Shown in pieces: positions 17,282-27,032 of a stretch of DNA of 64,000 nucleotides. The position numbers and the translations under genes were made by a program. Under the pieces are notes generated by a model that made no database searches, was not told where the DNA came from, and saw only the letters and a program-made list of their open reading frames with translations. Position 1 is the first letter of the stretch. Each line of letters starts with the position of its first letter. The stretch is from Hydrogenophaga sp. PAMC20947 (GTDB lineage: Bacteria; Pseudomonadota; Gammaproteobacteria; Burkholderiales; Burkholderiaceae_C): contig NZ_CP039252.1 of the NCBI RefSeq assembly GCF_004795855.1, positions 2,976,001 through 3,040,000 on the forward strand, written 5' to 3'.

Positions 17282-20200
17282 TCTGATGTTTGGCCAGTTC
17301 CAGAATTCGCGTGGTCAGGGCCTCAATTGAATAGTCACCATTCGTCACCTCCTGTTTCGCAGTGTCGGGTGGCACTGGTTGGGCGGCAGCCTTTGACGTC
17401 AGTACATCTTGAATAGCGATCCGCACCCGCTTAGATTTCAAAGGGTGATCACTCCAACCGTCCTGCCGACTATCCTGAATCGCCTTATCTACCGCCAAAG
17501 TGAGAGCCTCGTCCTTGTCCAGGTTGTTGAAAAGTGCGCGCTGAGCGCCCGATTTCAAGCTGGGCGGATAGCCGCCAGTGCTACCTCCCGGAGTGGTCGC
17601 GTCCTTGGTCAACAGGGCGACCTTCTCCAAGTACTCCTTGTAGCTCACCACGCCTTTGCGCCGTTGTTCGATCAGCGCGTCCAGCAGCTTGGACATCTTT
17701 TCGTAGTAGGCCGGGTCAACTGGCGATTCGTTGATGATGAGTTTGCGGACGTTGTTCTCAATGGTCTCCGCCACCGCCTCTTCGCTTTTTCGGATGCCCT
17801 TGGGCAACGCGTTCACCGCATCCGGCCCGCGCTCGACGATCAACTGAATCAGGCTCATGTCGTCGAAGGTGGAAATCTTCTCGCTCTCCTCGGCGCGGAT
17901 GTAGGTGTCGATCAGGTGGCGCATGGCCGGCTCATACGCCTTGAGGTCGATGTAGTCCCCGCTGGCCAGCTTCACCTCATCGCGAACCTTGGTGAAGTGG
18001 TCCACCTCGGTCTTGATCTTCGCGATCTCGTCTGGCTTGTACCCAGCCTCATCCAACTCGCTGGCGATGTTGGCGTAGGCGCGCAGCAGCGCCGCGACAA
18101 ACTTGTAGAGCTTCAGCCGCTTGGGCTCGTTTTCTTTGAGCTGATCTGCATTGCCCGAATCTTTGGTGCAGAAATAACGCAGGTAGGCCGCTGAATCGCG
18201 CGGAGGTGCAACCGGTTCGCACAGCGCCTTGACGGCCTCTCGGGCGTCTTCCAAGTCTTCTCGCGCGTTCTCCAACCGGTTCTCCAGCAGCCCGGCCACG
18301 TCTTCTTTGTCGAAGCCATCCAGCGCTCCGCTGGTGTAGTCCTCAACCGCGCCCTCAAGGCTCTTGAACAAGTCCTTGTAGTCAACAATGTAGCCGTAGT
18401 CCTTGCTGTCGCCGTCCAGGCGGTTCACCCGGCAGATCGCCTGAAACAGGCCGTGGTCGCGCATTTGCTTGTCGATGTAGAGGTAGGTGGCCGATGGCGC
18501 GTCAAAACCGGTGAGCAGCTTGTCCACCACGATCAGCAGCTTCATCTGCCCCGGCTCATCGATGAACTTCTTCTTCACTTCTTTCTCGAACTGCTCAGCC
18601 TTGCCAATGGCCTTTTCCTTCGACTCATTGAACCAGTCCGCCAGCATCTGTGAATACACGCTGTACTTGAGCAGGTTGTCGGTTTCGCCATCGCCGGTCG
18701 TCTCGCCCTTGGTGTCGGCCACGCTGGGCGCGTAGCTCGTCACAATCGCGCATTTCCCGTTCAGCTCGCCCTTGGCAAACAGCTCGTAGAACTTGCACGC
18801 CTCAAAAATGCTGCCCGCCACCAACATGGCGTTGCCGTGGCCATCCATCAGCCGCGGCTTGGTGTTCATGTCGAGCAAGATGTCGTTCTTGATCTGCTCC
18901 AGCCGCGACTGGCTGGAGAGCACCCGCTGCATGGTTCCCCATTTCTGCTTGAGCTGGGCCTTGGCCAGATCGTTCAGGCCCTTGGTCTTGGCGTCGAACC
19001 AGTCGTCAATCTTCTTTTGCGATGTGATCGCTTGGTCGATGTCCCGCGCCTCGTAGCGCAGATCGAGCACCACGCCTTCGCGCACCGCCTGGTCAAACTT
19101 GTAGGTGTGGATGTAGCGGCCAAAGACCTCGATGCTCTTCTGCTTGTCGGCCTTCAGCAAAGGCGTGCCGGTAAAACCGATAAACACCGCGTTGGGCAGC
19201 AACGCCTTCATGGCTTTGTGCAGGTCGCCGGTCTGGGTGCGGTGGCATTCGTCCACGAACACATGAATGTCGCCCTTGGCCTTGAAATCGGCGGGCAGCT
19301 TCTTGAGCGACTCCATGAACGCTTTTGCGCCTTCTTTGCCTTCAGTGTCGTCGTCCCCCTTTCCGCCAAATTTGTGCACCAGCGAGCAAATCAAAGACTC
19401 CTGGGTGCCGTTCAGCTGCGCGATCAGGTCTTCGCCGCTCTTGGTGCGGTAGATCTGTTCGTTAACGCCTTTGAACACTTTCTCGATCTGTTCGTCCAGC
19501 TCGGTGCGGTCGGTGATGATGAGCACCCGAGCGCCCTCGCGGTTTTCACGAATCCACTTCGCCAGCCAGACCATGGTCAGGCTCTTGCCGCTGCCCTGGG
19601 TGTGCCAGATGATGCCGCCCTCGCGGCGGCGAATGAAGTCTTGCGCCGCCGCCACGCCGAAGTACTGGTTCTGGCGACACTGCTTCTTGGTGCCCGCGTC
19701 GAACACCACAAAGTCGTGGATCAGCTCCAGAAACCTCGTTTTCTCGCAGACCTGCAACAGGTGCCGGTCCAGCAGGTTCGCCTCAGCCGCGTATGGCCCG
19801 CTTTCCTCCACCCAGCGCAGCCAATACTTCTCAGGCGTCTCGATGGCCGCGTAGCGCAGGCCCTCGGTGTTGTTGCCCGCCATCACCCACTGCATGGTCG
19901 AGAAGAACGGCTGGATGAACGCCTTCTTCTGGTTGTCCAGGTTCTGCCGAATGCCTTCGGCCACCGCCACGGTGGATCGCTTCAACTCCAGCACCCCCAG
20001 CGCAATGCCGTTCACGTAGATCACCACGTCAGGCCGCTTGGTGCTGGCCTTGGCGTCCGCGCCTTTCACCGTCACCTCTTCGGCAATGGCGAAGTGGTTG
20101 TTCTCGGGGTGTTCCCAATCGATCAGCCACACCGTCACCTTGTTTTCACCCATCGCCGGCAAAACTTTGACGCCATAGCGCAGCAAGGCGTACACCTCTC

Positions 20201-20441
20201 GATTGCGGTCGTAGAGGCTCTTGCTCGTGTCCGAAGCCACCCGGTTGAGCTCGTGCAGAACACGGGCAATCAATTGATCGGCATTGCCTTGCTTGGCCAA
20301 CCAAACCGTGAGCAAATCGGTCTCGATGTTGCGGTTATCCCGGTCGATCCGGTTGCCCAGGTAGGCGTAGCTCAGCCGTTCCTGAAACAGGGCGACAACG
20401 CGGGCTTGAGTCTGTTTTTCGATTTGGCCAACACTGCTCAT
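17271..20441 (-). CDS. hsdR: Type I restriction endonuclease subunit R
   Basis: A 1056-residue protein, normal for HsdR. The PD-(D/E)xK nuclease is at the N-terminus (D138, then E152-x-K154 in GVLELKR). The translocase follows with Walker A (HTQGSGKSLTM near residue 290), the DEAD-type box VFVDECHRT and motif III FIGFTGTPLL. The C-terminus is helical and would bind the MTase core. HsdR translocates unmodified DNA bound by HsdMS and cuts at a distance. It is the fourth gene of the operon, after hsdM, hsdS and a DUF262 gene, and overlaps the metallopeptidase gene. Confidence 0.95.
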   Translation of the reverse strand: MSSVGQIEKQTQARVVALFQERLSYAYLGNRIDRDNRNIETDLLTVWLAKQGNADQLIARVLHELNRVASDTSKSLYDRNREVYALLRYGVKVLPAMGENKVTVWLIDWEHPENNHFAIAEEVTVKGADAKASTKRPDVVIYVNGIALGVLELKRSTVAVAEGIRQNLDNQKKAFIQPFFSTMQWVMAGNNTEGLRYAAIETPEKYWLRWVEESGPYAAEANLLDRHLLQVCEKTRFLELIHDFVVFDAGTKKQCRQNQYFGVAAAQDFIRRREGGIIWHTQGSGKSLTMVWLAKWIRENREGARVLIITDRTELDEQIEKVFKGVNEQIYRTKSGEDLIAQLNGTQESLICSLVHKFGGKGDDDTEGKEGAKAFMESLKKLPADFKAKGDIHVFVDECHRTQTGDLHKAMKALLPNAVFIGFTGTPLLKADKQKSIEVFGRYIHTYKFDQAVREGVVLDLRYEARDIDQAITSQKKIDDWFDAKTKGLNDLAKAQLKQKWGTMQRVLSSQSRLEQIKNDILLDMNTKPRLMDGHGNAMLVAGSIFEACKFYELFAKGELNGKCAIVTSYAPSVADTKGETTGDGETDNLLKYSVYSQMLADWFNESKEKAIGKAEQFEKEVKKKFIDEPGQMKLLIVVDKLLTGFDAPSATYLYIDKQMRDHGLFQAICRVNRLDGDSKDYGYIVDYKDLFKSLEGAVEDYTSGALDGFDKEDVAGLLENRLENAREDLEDAREAVKALCEPVAPPRDSAAYLRYFCTKDSGNADQLKENEPKRLKLYKFVAALLRAYANIASELDEAGYKPDEIAKIKTEVDHFTKVRDEVKLASGDYIDLKAYEPAMRHLIDTYIRAEESEKISTFDDMSLIQLIVERGPDAVNALPKGIRKSEEAVAETIENNVRKLIINESPVDPAYYEKMSKLLDALIEQRRKGVVSYKEYLEKVALLTKDATTPGGSTGGYPPSLKSGAQRALFNNLDKDEALTLAVDKAIQDSRQDGWSDHPLKSKRVRIAIQDVLTSKAAAQPVPPDTAKQEVTNGDYSIEALTTRILELAKHQNDY

Positions 20442-20486
20442 ACATCTCCCTCTTTTATTTTTTTAGCTCAGGCTGCAGCAATTGAC

Positions 20487-22307
20487 CTAAATGATTTGAT
20501 CCAAGCGCGAGTCGTTGAACTTCCAGGTCTCGAAGGCAAGCTCCAACAAGATTGCCTGTCTTTTCTCGATAGCCGCTTTGTCCCATTGATTGAACGTGTA
20601 GCCATATTTGCTCTTCATGCGGTTGATCACCGTGTCCTTCCCCACTGAGCAGTCGGCGTCAAGAAGTTTGGTGGTCCATGCTGCGGCATTGGTGTATTCC
20701 ACTTGTTTCTGTCCAAACCAATCGGTCTCCAAGTTGTTGAAGTTGTTCACGGCTTGGTTGATCGAACTCTCCAGCAACGTCACGTTGCCAAGTCTGTAGA
20801 CAAGACTTGCATAATCGCCAGCATTGATCGCATAGGCGGCGGGAATGACGCCACCCTTTGGGGTCTGAGGCAATATGTGCTCCACCTGCATTGCTCCGAT
20901 AGAGCTGAGCCCCATAGGGGGCAATCCAGCTTTCTCCAGCAGCGTGTTTTCCATGCGCCCGAGGACGAATCGCAGGCGGTAGCCAGGGTCGTAAGCCGAA
21001 TGCCGAATGGTCAGAAACTTGTCTTTGAATTCAGGCACTTTGGCGATCATGTGACCGACGATGGTCTTGTGAATTGCTGCAGAAATAGAAGCATCCGTTT
21101 TCAAGCCGCGCAAGCTCTTGGACCACTGCGCAAACAGCCGCTCGTTGTCCTTGGCTTGAATGCCCAAGCTGTTGCTGAAAAAGAAAAAACTCTCAAGCTG
21201 CTTGGCCAAATAGTTCACTGCGGCATTTGGCGCGCTGGCGTCGAGGGCCAACAACAGAATCAGATGCTGACGCGAGCGGTATTTGTTGATGAACCCGATG
21301 CGGGTCACGTCTGGATACTCCCCGCCATCCTGCTGCAACTCAGTAGCCAACACCAAGTCTGCGTAGCGTTTGGCCGACTTTTCCAATTCATCGGCGAATG
21401 CCAGAGGTTTGGCTTCGTAGTTCAGGGCACTTTTCCCCGGTGCGGAAATCACCCACTTGTAGATATCGTCTTCCCGCAAAATGCCGTCGTGGTAACGGGC
21501 CATGAGAAAGTAGCGAAGAAACCGCAAAGGTTTGTCATCCTCGTTGGCTCTTTGCAGGTGACCAGTAAGCACCTTCCATTTTTCTTTAATCTGTGAAAAA
21601 TCCTCCTTTGAGGCTTTGCTGAATAGCAAGTTTTTCACGAGATCCATGGCGTTGAGACCCGCCCCACGTTGATTGATGGTCTCAAAGATTTTCAGAGCGC
21701 TGCTCAGATCCTCCGACTCGATCACGACGAGTTCGATTTTCGTCAAAAAGTAGCTCGCGAACTCCGTAAGGGCGGCCACGCTTTCTTTCAAGTAGCCGTC
21801 TAGCTCCTCCTTGATCCGGTCATAGGCACCCTGCATTTTTTGAATCGACGCCGACGCTTCTCCCGCGTAGGCATGGCCTTGAATCAGCGTCGAGAGAAAG
21901 TTCTTGCTCTCGGCATACTGGAGTTCCAAACGCACCTGGGTCTTGTCGGTGTTCACATCAAAGTCAGACAGCAGCTTGGATATGGCACTGAGGTAATTGG
22001 TTTGCCTCTCATCCAGCACCAACGGCTTCATGACATCCCTGAACGCGCACATCGTCAACACGATAGTGGTCAGGCGCTGTTGCCCGTCGATCACATCAAA
22101 TTTTTCGCCATTCTTGACGACGATGACCGACCCAATGAAGTAGCTGCTTTGCTCCTTGGCGCCTGGTTCAAACTCATTGTCGATGTCCACCAGGAACTGC
22201 TCCACCTGGTCGTCCACTTTCCAGACGTATTCACGCTGGTAGTCGGGGACGACGAAGAAGTAGTCCTGGAGTTTTGAGAAATTCTTGACTTCTGCTGAAA
22301 TTTTCAT
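20487..22307 (-). CDS. DUF262/DUF1524 (GmrSD-like) protein in the hsd operon
   Basis: A 606-residue protein. The N-terminal DUF262 domain shows PDYQREYVW (residues 21-29) and DGQQRLTT (74-81), the ParB-like nucleotide-handling motif. The C-terminal DUF1524 domain has the HNH-type motif VEHILPQTPKG and the RLGNVTLLESSINQ segment. GmrSD enzymes are known to cut glucosyl-hydroxymethylcytosine DNA and need NTP. Lying between hsdS and hsdR, it may widen the defence to phages with modified DNA that escape type I restriction. Gaps to both neighbours are under 50 bp. Confidence 0.85.
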   Translation of the reverse strand: MKISAEVKNFSKLQDYFFVVPDYQREYVWKVDDQVEQFLVDIDNEFEPGAKEQSSYFIGSVIVVKNGEKFDVIDGQQRLTTIVLTMCAFRDVMKPLVLDERQTNYLSAISKLLSDFDVNTDKTQVRLELQYAESKNFLSTLIQGHAYAGEASASIQKMQGAYDRIKEELDGYLKESVAALTEFASYFLTKIELVVIESEDLSSALKIFETINQRGAGLNAMDLVKNLLFSKASKEDFSQIKEKWKVLTGHLQRANEDDKPLRFLRYFLMARYHDGILREDDIYKWVISAPGKSALNYEAKPLAFADELEKSAKRYADLVLATELQQDGGEYPDVTRIGFINKYRSRQHLILLLALDASAPNAAVNYLAKQLESFFFFSNSLGIQAKDNERLFAQWSKSLRGLKTDASISAAIHKTIVGHMIAKVPEFKDKFLTIRHSAYDPGYRLRFVLGRMENTLLEKAGLPPMGLSSIGAMQVEHILPQTPKGGVIPAAYAINAGDYASLVYRLGNVTLLESSINQAVNNFNNLETDWFGQKQVEYTNAAAWTTKLLDADCSVGKDTVINRMKSKYGYTFNQWDKAAIEKRQAILLELAFETWKFNDSRLDQII

Positions 22308-22322
22308 TTGAGTTTTCTTCCC

Positions 22323-23576
22323 TTAGAGCAATCGGATTTTTCCAGTGAGCAGCTCTTGCATCATTCCAAGCTTGAGGGCGCGGGTCTTGTCGCGGCGGGC
22401 TTCGAGGGCGGTGAGCTCAGTGTCCATGTCTGCGAGAACGGAGGCAATTGCCGCTTGCTCTTCGAGCTTTGGCCGCGAGATTTGAAGCGTTGACAGGGCT
22501 GTGGCGCTTATGTGAACAACAGCATCTCCCTGTCCTTTACTCGCTTTCTGCGCGTTGACACGTTTGGTGTTCAGTAGATAGCCTAGAAACAAAGAGCTTG
22601 AAGAGTCTGGCCTTAGGACCACGATATCTCCACCAGCATAGGCTTCGACATCCTCAACAAAAGCGACGCATTTTCCGATTTCTTCTTTGGTCTCACCTGA
22701 GCCTGCAAAGCAAAGGTCACCCGTTTTAAGTCGCAAAGCCGTTGAGGCGACCGCTGGGGAAATCCAGGAATGAAACTCTTTGATGTAGTCGTCGTGCTGT
22801 GTATATATCTCGCCGTATCGAACGCAAGGAAGGTCACCACTTCGAGACTCGTCTTTTCTAACGCCACTTCCTTTGAGAAAACGTCCTAAGTCCCCGAGCC
22901 GCTTCACCTCCCACTCCCCACTGAACCCAGGCAGGCGGGTCTGGCCGGTGAGGAGTTGCTGCATGGTGGCCTGCTTGAGGTCGCGTTTCTTGGCGATGAA
23001 CGCATCCAACTTGGCCAAGAGGGCGTCTACGTCCGACAGGGCTGTGGCGATGGCGCGTTGCTCTTCGACAGGCGGAAATGGAAGCAGCAACCGCTTCATG
23101 TCGCCTACATTGAGATGCTTCATCGTTGATCCAGTCTCAATCTCTTTGAGCTGGGCTCGACCTCGTTCCGAGTTGAAGTATTGGCAGAAGTACTGCGGCT
23201 CAGAAACTCGCTTGTCCAAGCGAGAAATAACTAATGCGTGGCAATTCGCCCCCGCGAGCCCGGGCGGCACGACAGCGGTCACCCCAATGTCACCGGTCTG
23301 AATGGTAAGCAGGTCGCCTGACCGCAAACACGACTTTTGATTCCGAGCATGAAACGCTCTGGATACTCGTTTGATCCCGTGAAAGTTGAAGCCGTTTTCT
23401 TGGATGTTGTAGCCCTGTACGTACAGCACTCCGTCGTCACCCTCGACGTAGGCGCTGGTTGCTGTTCCAACGAATCCGTTGGTCATGAGGCTCGTGAGGG
23501 AGTCCATGGTTCTGAGGTCCCAGCCCTCGGGGATCAGCCCCACCTCGGTCTGCCTAAATCCCGCCTTTACTTCCAT
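22323..23576 (-). CDS. hsdS: Type I restriction-modification specificity subunit S
   Basis: A 417-residue protein with two target-recognition domains. The first follows VGLIPEGWDLRTM near the N-terminus; the second begins around GFSGEWEVKRLGDLGRF. Each is followed by a conserved helical spacer (PPVEEQRAIATALSDVDALL, and LEEQAAIASVLADMDTELTA). This repeat structure fixes the spacing of a bipartite target. The start overlaps the hsdM end by 10 bp. The recognition sequence cannot be read from the protein. Confidence 0.93.
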   Translation of the reverse strand: MEVKAGFRQTEVGLIPEGWDLRTMDSLTSLMTNGFVGTATSAYVEGDDGVLYVQGYNIQENGFNFHGIKRVSRAFHARNQKSCLRSGDLLTIQTGDIGVTAVVPPGLAGANCHALVISRLDKRVSEPQYFCQYFNSERGRAQLKEIETGSTMKHLNVGDMKRLLLPFPPVEEQRAIATALSDVDALLAKLDAFIAKKRDLKQATMQQLLTGQTRLPGFSGEWEVKRLGDLGRFLKGSGVRKDESRSGDLPCVRYGEIYTQHDDYIKEFHSWISPAVASTALRLKTGDLCFAGSGETKEEIGKCVAFVEDVEAYAGGDIVVLRPDSSSSLFLGYLLNTKRVNAQKASKGQGDAVVHISATALSTLQISRPKLEEQAAIASVLADMDTELTALEARRDKTRALKLGMMQELLTGKIRLL

Positions 23577-25966
23577 ACGAACCCCATCCGATTGAGGTGC
23601 TCGTCCACGCGTGCAGCCAGCACCTCGACTTCGCCCGCGAGTTCCGGCATCGGTGTGGCATATCGCTCGGCAAGTTCCTTGATGCGCCCAGCCAGCGCCT
23701 GGCTCACGCGATCCAGCTCACCCTGCACACTGGTGGCCAAAGCGGCCAACCATTTGTCGTGCACCACCAGCACATTGACTTCGGCCAGGCTGATGCGGCT
23801 GTATATAGCTGATACCTTGGCATCCAGCGACTTTTGCGCGTCTTTCACCTGCTTGCTGGCGGCGGCCTCCTTTTCAGTAAGCGCCACATAGGCTTCCAGT
23901 TGCTCGCGCTCGTTGGCAGCTTCTTTATCGTGTTTGATCTTCGCCAACTGGGCTTTGGCGCTGACCTTGGTGAGTTTGCCTTTGTCGTTCTTGGCCTCAT
24001 TGAGCAGCCCCTCTTCGCGTCCGTGCTCTTCCTCCATCTCTTCCAGCTCGCGGCTAATAGCGTCGCGCTCGGCCTCCTGTTGCTCAATGGCCTGCTGCTC
24101 TGCTGCAAAGTAGCGGGCCACCATGAGCGTGGGCGGGATCAAGTCCACATTGGGCTTGCCCGCCTGCACAGCTTGCCAGCCGTCGCTGGCGATCATCCAC
24201 ACATCGTCTTGCATGGTCTCGGCCCAGTAGTCCATGAGGTGCTGGTACACGCCATAGGGGTCGATGAGCGAAGCGATGGCTTTGTTGGTGCGGAAGGTTT
24301 CGAGCAGGCTTTCTGACAGGGTGTCGATCAGCTCGCTGGGCCGCTGGCCTTGGGTGAGCCCGGTGAGCAGCGGCGTGTGCGTGGCTTGCCAAGAGGCAAA
24401 CAGCTCGGTCACCTGGGTGTTGAAGGTTGTGAACTCGGGGTGGCCAAAGATGGTGGCTTTGACTTGCGCGGCTTGTACCAAGGGCTGGCTATAGCCGGGG
24501 CGGTTTGCGGAGGCAAACAGGTCTTCGCGCACTTTGGGGAACACCTGCCAGTAGGCGGCCAGGCCGTCGATGTCGGCATTGGAAATGCCGCCCATGAGGT
24601 GGGCGGCGATGTCTTGCAGGTCTTCCAGTTCGGTGCTGTCGATGTAGCGCGGCAGGTTGAGGTTGAAGTCGTTCTTGTCGATTTCGGCCAGCGGCACCAT
24701 GCGGGCGTATTTGGGCGTTTCAGCCTGGCGGGTGAAGGTGTCCACGATCTTGTGGATGTCCTGCGCGCGCAGGCGGTTCTTGTTGCCGTCTTTGATGAAG
24801 CCCTTGCTGGCGTCTACCATGAAGATGCCTTTGCGGCCAGCGGCGCCTTCCTTGTCCATCACGATGATGCAGGCGGGGATGCCGGTGCCGTAGAACAAGT
24901 TGGCGGGCAGGCCGATGATGCCTTTGATGAAACCCTGGCTCACGACCTTCTTGCGGATGCTGCCCTCGGCGCCACCCCGAAACAACACGCCGTGGGGCAA
25001 GATGACCGCCGCCTTGCCGGTGCTCTTGAGGCTTTTGAGCATGTGCAACAAGAAGGCGTAGTCGCCATTCTTCTCGGGTGGCGTGCCGTATTCAAAGCGA
25101 CCGTAGTCGTCGTTGGCGGGGTCGAGGCCGCTGGTCCAGGCTTTGGTGGAAAACGGCGGGTTGGCAACGATGTAGTCGAACACCTTGAGGCCGCCATCTG
25201 CGTTCGTGAAATGCGGGGATGAGAGGGTGTTGGCCTGCCAGATTTCTGCCGTAGGGCAGTCGTGCAGCACCATGTTCATGCGGGCCAAGGCAGAGGTGGC
25301 GTTGTCCATCTCCTGGCCGTAGAGGGCCAGGTCCAGCCCGGTGCGGTGTTTGGCTTCGTCGTGGGCCTTGAGCAGCAAGGAGCCGGAGCCGCAGGTGGGG
25401 TCGTAAATGCTCTGGCCGGCGCTGCTGGCCTTGCCCAGGTCGATCACCAGCGCCATGGTGCGCGAGACTTCGGCCGGGGTATAGAACTGGCCCTTGCTCT
25501 TGCCCGACTCGGTGGCGAAATGGCGCATGAGGTACTCGTAGGCGTCGCCAAGGAGGTCATCGCCGGCGGCGCGGTTGCCGCCAAAGTCCAGCCCTTCAAA
25601 GATGGCCACCAGCTTGGTCAGCCGGTCCACCATCTCCTTGCCTTTGCCCAGCTTCTCTTCGTCGTTGAAGTCGGCCACGTTGATGGCGCCCTTCAAGGAG
25701 TCGTTGGCGTCGGCCAGGCGGCCAATGATCTTGTTGACCTTGTCGCCAATCTCCTTGTCGCCCTTGGCGGCCACCATGTCGGCAAAGCTGCCGCCAGCGG
25801 GCACGTCGATCAGGGCGTTGGGGTTGCCGGCGTATTTGTCAGAGACGTATTTGACGAACAGCAGGATGAGGACGTAGTCCTTGTACTGGCTGGCATCCAT
25901 GCCACCACGCAGCTCATCGCAGGATTTCCAGAGGGAAGAATAGAGTTCTGATTTTTTGAGGGCCAT
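23567..25966 (-). CDS. hsdM: Type I restriction-modification DNA methyltransferase subunit M
   Basis: A 799-residue protein. The N-terminal helical domain is followed by AdoMet motif I (DPTCGSGSLLLK, residues 189-200) and catalytic motif IV NPPF (269-272), marking an N6-adenine methyltransferase. At 799 residues it is longer than many HsdM (about 500). The extra C-terminal half includes a glutamate- and lysine-rich coiled-coil stretch (QQAIEQQEAERDAISRELEE). It is the first core gene of the operon. The 112 bp upstream separate it from the NYN gene. Confidence 0.93.
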   Translation of the reverse strand: MALKKSELYSSLWKSCDELRGGMDASQYKDYVLILLFVKYVSDKYAGNPNALIDVPAGGSFADMVAAKGDKEIGDKVNKIIGRLADANDSLKGAINVADFNDEEKLGKGKEMVDRLTKLVAIFEGLDFGGNRAAGDDLLGDAYEYLMRHFATESGKSKGQFYTPAEVSRTMALVIDLGKASSAGQSIYDPTCGSGSLLLKAHDEAKHRTGLDLALYGQEMDNATSALARMNMVLHDCPTAEIWQANTLSSPHFTNADGGLKVFDYIVANPPFSTKAWTSGLDPANDDYGRFEYGTPPEKNGDYAFLLHMLKSLKSTGKAAVILPHGVLFRGGAEGSIRKKVVSQGFIKGIIGLPANLFYGTGIPACIIVMDKEGAAGRKGIFMVDASKGFIKDGNKNRLRAQDIHKIVDTFTRQAETPKYARMVPLAEIDKNDFNLNLPRYIDSTELEDLQDIAAHLMGGISNADIDGLAAYWQVFPKVREDLFASANRPGYSQPLVQAAQVKATIFGHPEFTTFNTQVTELFASWQATHTPLLTGLTQGQRPSELIDTLSESLLETFRTNKAIASLIDPYGVYQHLMDYWAETMQDDVWMIASDGWQAVQAGKPNVDLIPPTLMVARYFAAEQQAIEQQEAERDAISRELEEMEEEHGREEGLLNEAKNDKGKLTKVSAKAQLAKIKHDKEAANEREQLEAYVALTEKEAAASKQVKDAQKSLDAKVSAIYSRISLAEVNVLVVHDKWLAALATSVQGELDRVSQALAGRIKELAERYATPMPELAGEVEVLAARVDEHLNRMGFVWK

Positions 25967-26078
25967 GGGGTCTGTTTTGAGTTATCGGGTGATGTTACCC
26001 ATAGCCGGCTTCAATACCCTGGGCTCTCGTCATAGATGCGGTCGGCGCTGCAACTTAAGCCCCTGGCCGCGCAAGCAA

Positions 26079-26879
26079 CTACTTGCCAGTGAAAGCCTCA
26101 TCTGCTCCGGAGGCATCTGATTTGGCGACCAGCTTTACAGACCAGTGGCCCCCACTTTCATGTTGCACGGCCAGCAGATCGTAGGTTTTGACCATGTCCA
26201 GCAGGCCGGAGTGCCCGTAGGTCTTGGGCGAGAAAGCCGGATCGGTGCGCTTCAGGTACTGCCCCAACGGCCCAAGTCCAACCTTGCCCTCAGAGGTGTC
26301 GCTGGCGAGTAGGGTCACAGCTTCGACCACAAAGCGGGGTCGCAACTTGGGAACGGCCTTGGGCGGTTCAGCCTTGGGTTGCTTGGGTTTGGCTGGAGCC
26401 GGCTTGGCGCTGGCCCTCTCGGTCGCTTCACTGGTTGGCTCTTCGGGGACCCATTCAAAGAACTGATCGCTCGCGTTGCGCAAGGCGGCAGGTGTCTTTT
26501 CCTCACCCACGATATGGACAGTGGCGCCTCGCTCGCGCAACTTACGGCAGAGGTAGGCGAAGTCGGAATCGCTGGTGACCAAACAGAAGGTGTCGGCTCG
26601 GTCGTCAAACATGGCCTCCATAGCATCTAGCGCCAAAGCAATGTCTGCCGTGTTCTTGCCGGACGCATATTGATACTGGAGGCATGGCGTAAAGGCAAGG
26701 CGAACCAGGGCTTCCTGCCACTTGTTAGCCAAGGTGGTGTGGTTGCCATAGCCCCGGCGCAGCACCACCCGCCCAAATTGGGCAACCACCCTCAGCGCAT
26801 ATTCCAGGATTTCGGGTGTGGTGTTGTCGCAGTCCACCAAGACCGCTACCCGATGCTCGGTTTCATTCGTGCTTTGCAT
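26079..26879 (-). CDS. NYN-domain nuclease with C-terminal OST-HTH/LOTUS domain
   Basis: A 266-residue protein. The N-terminal NYN (PIN-like) domain carries the acidic residues expected of a metal-dependent RNase: VAVLVDCDN (D16, D18), ASGKNTADIALALDAM and CLVTSDSDFAYL. A lysine/proline/alanine-rich linker (near residues 150-175) joins it to a LOTUS-type winged helix (GPLGQYLKRTDPAFSPKTYG), a fold known to bind RNA. GGGAGCG supports the ATG. It is the outermost cargo gene before the transposon end and is on the same strand as hsdM, so it may be co-transcribed. The function is inferred to be RNA cleavage. Confidence 0.85.
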   Translation of the reverse strand: MQSTNETEHRVAVLVDCDNTTPEILEYALRVVAQFGRVVLRRGYGNHTTLANKWQEALVRLAFTPCLQYQYASGKNTADIALALDAMEAMFDDRADTFCLVTSDSDFAYLCRKLRERGATVHIVGEEKTPAALRNASDQFFEWVPEEPTSEATERASAKPAPAKPKQPKAEPPKAVPKLRPRFVVEAVTLLASDTSEGKVGLGPLGQYLKRTDPAFSPKTYGHSGLLDMVKTYDLLAVQHESGGHWSVKLVAKSDASGADEAFTGK

Positions 26880-27032
26880 TGTTCGCTCCCTTTTGAGTCG
26901 AATAATACGGGAGGGGCGGCCCTACGCCCGAAGTCGAACTGCAGCCCGCAGACAAGGCGGGGCATGCAGATTCGCTTGAATTCAGACCTCTGTGCGGCAG
27001 TTTCCGCTATAAGCCGTGGCGGCCTCGGTCCG

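Noticed and set aside
18837..20648. 603-residue plus-strand frame opposite hsdR
   Set aside because: Codon-mirror shadow of a well-supported hsdR with all motifs; its product has no recognisable domain.
24350..25951. Two long plus-strand frames opposite hsdM
   Set aside because: Glycine/valine-rich mirror translation of the methyltransferase gene, with no start context.
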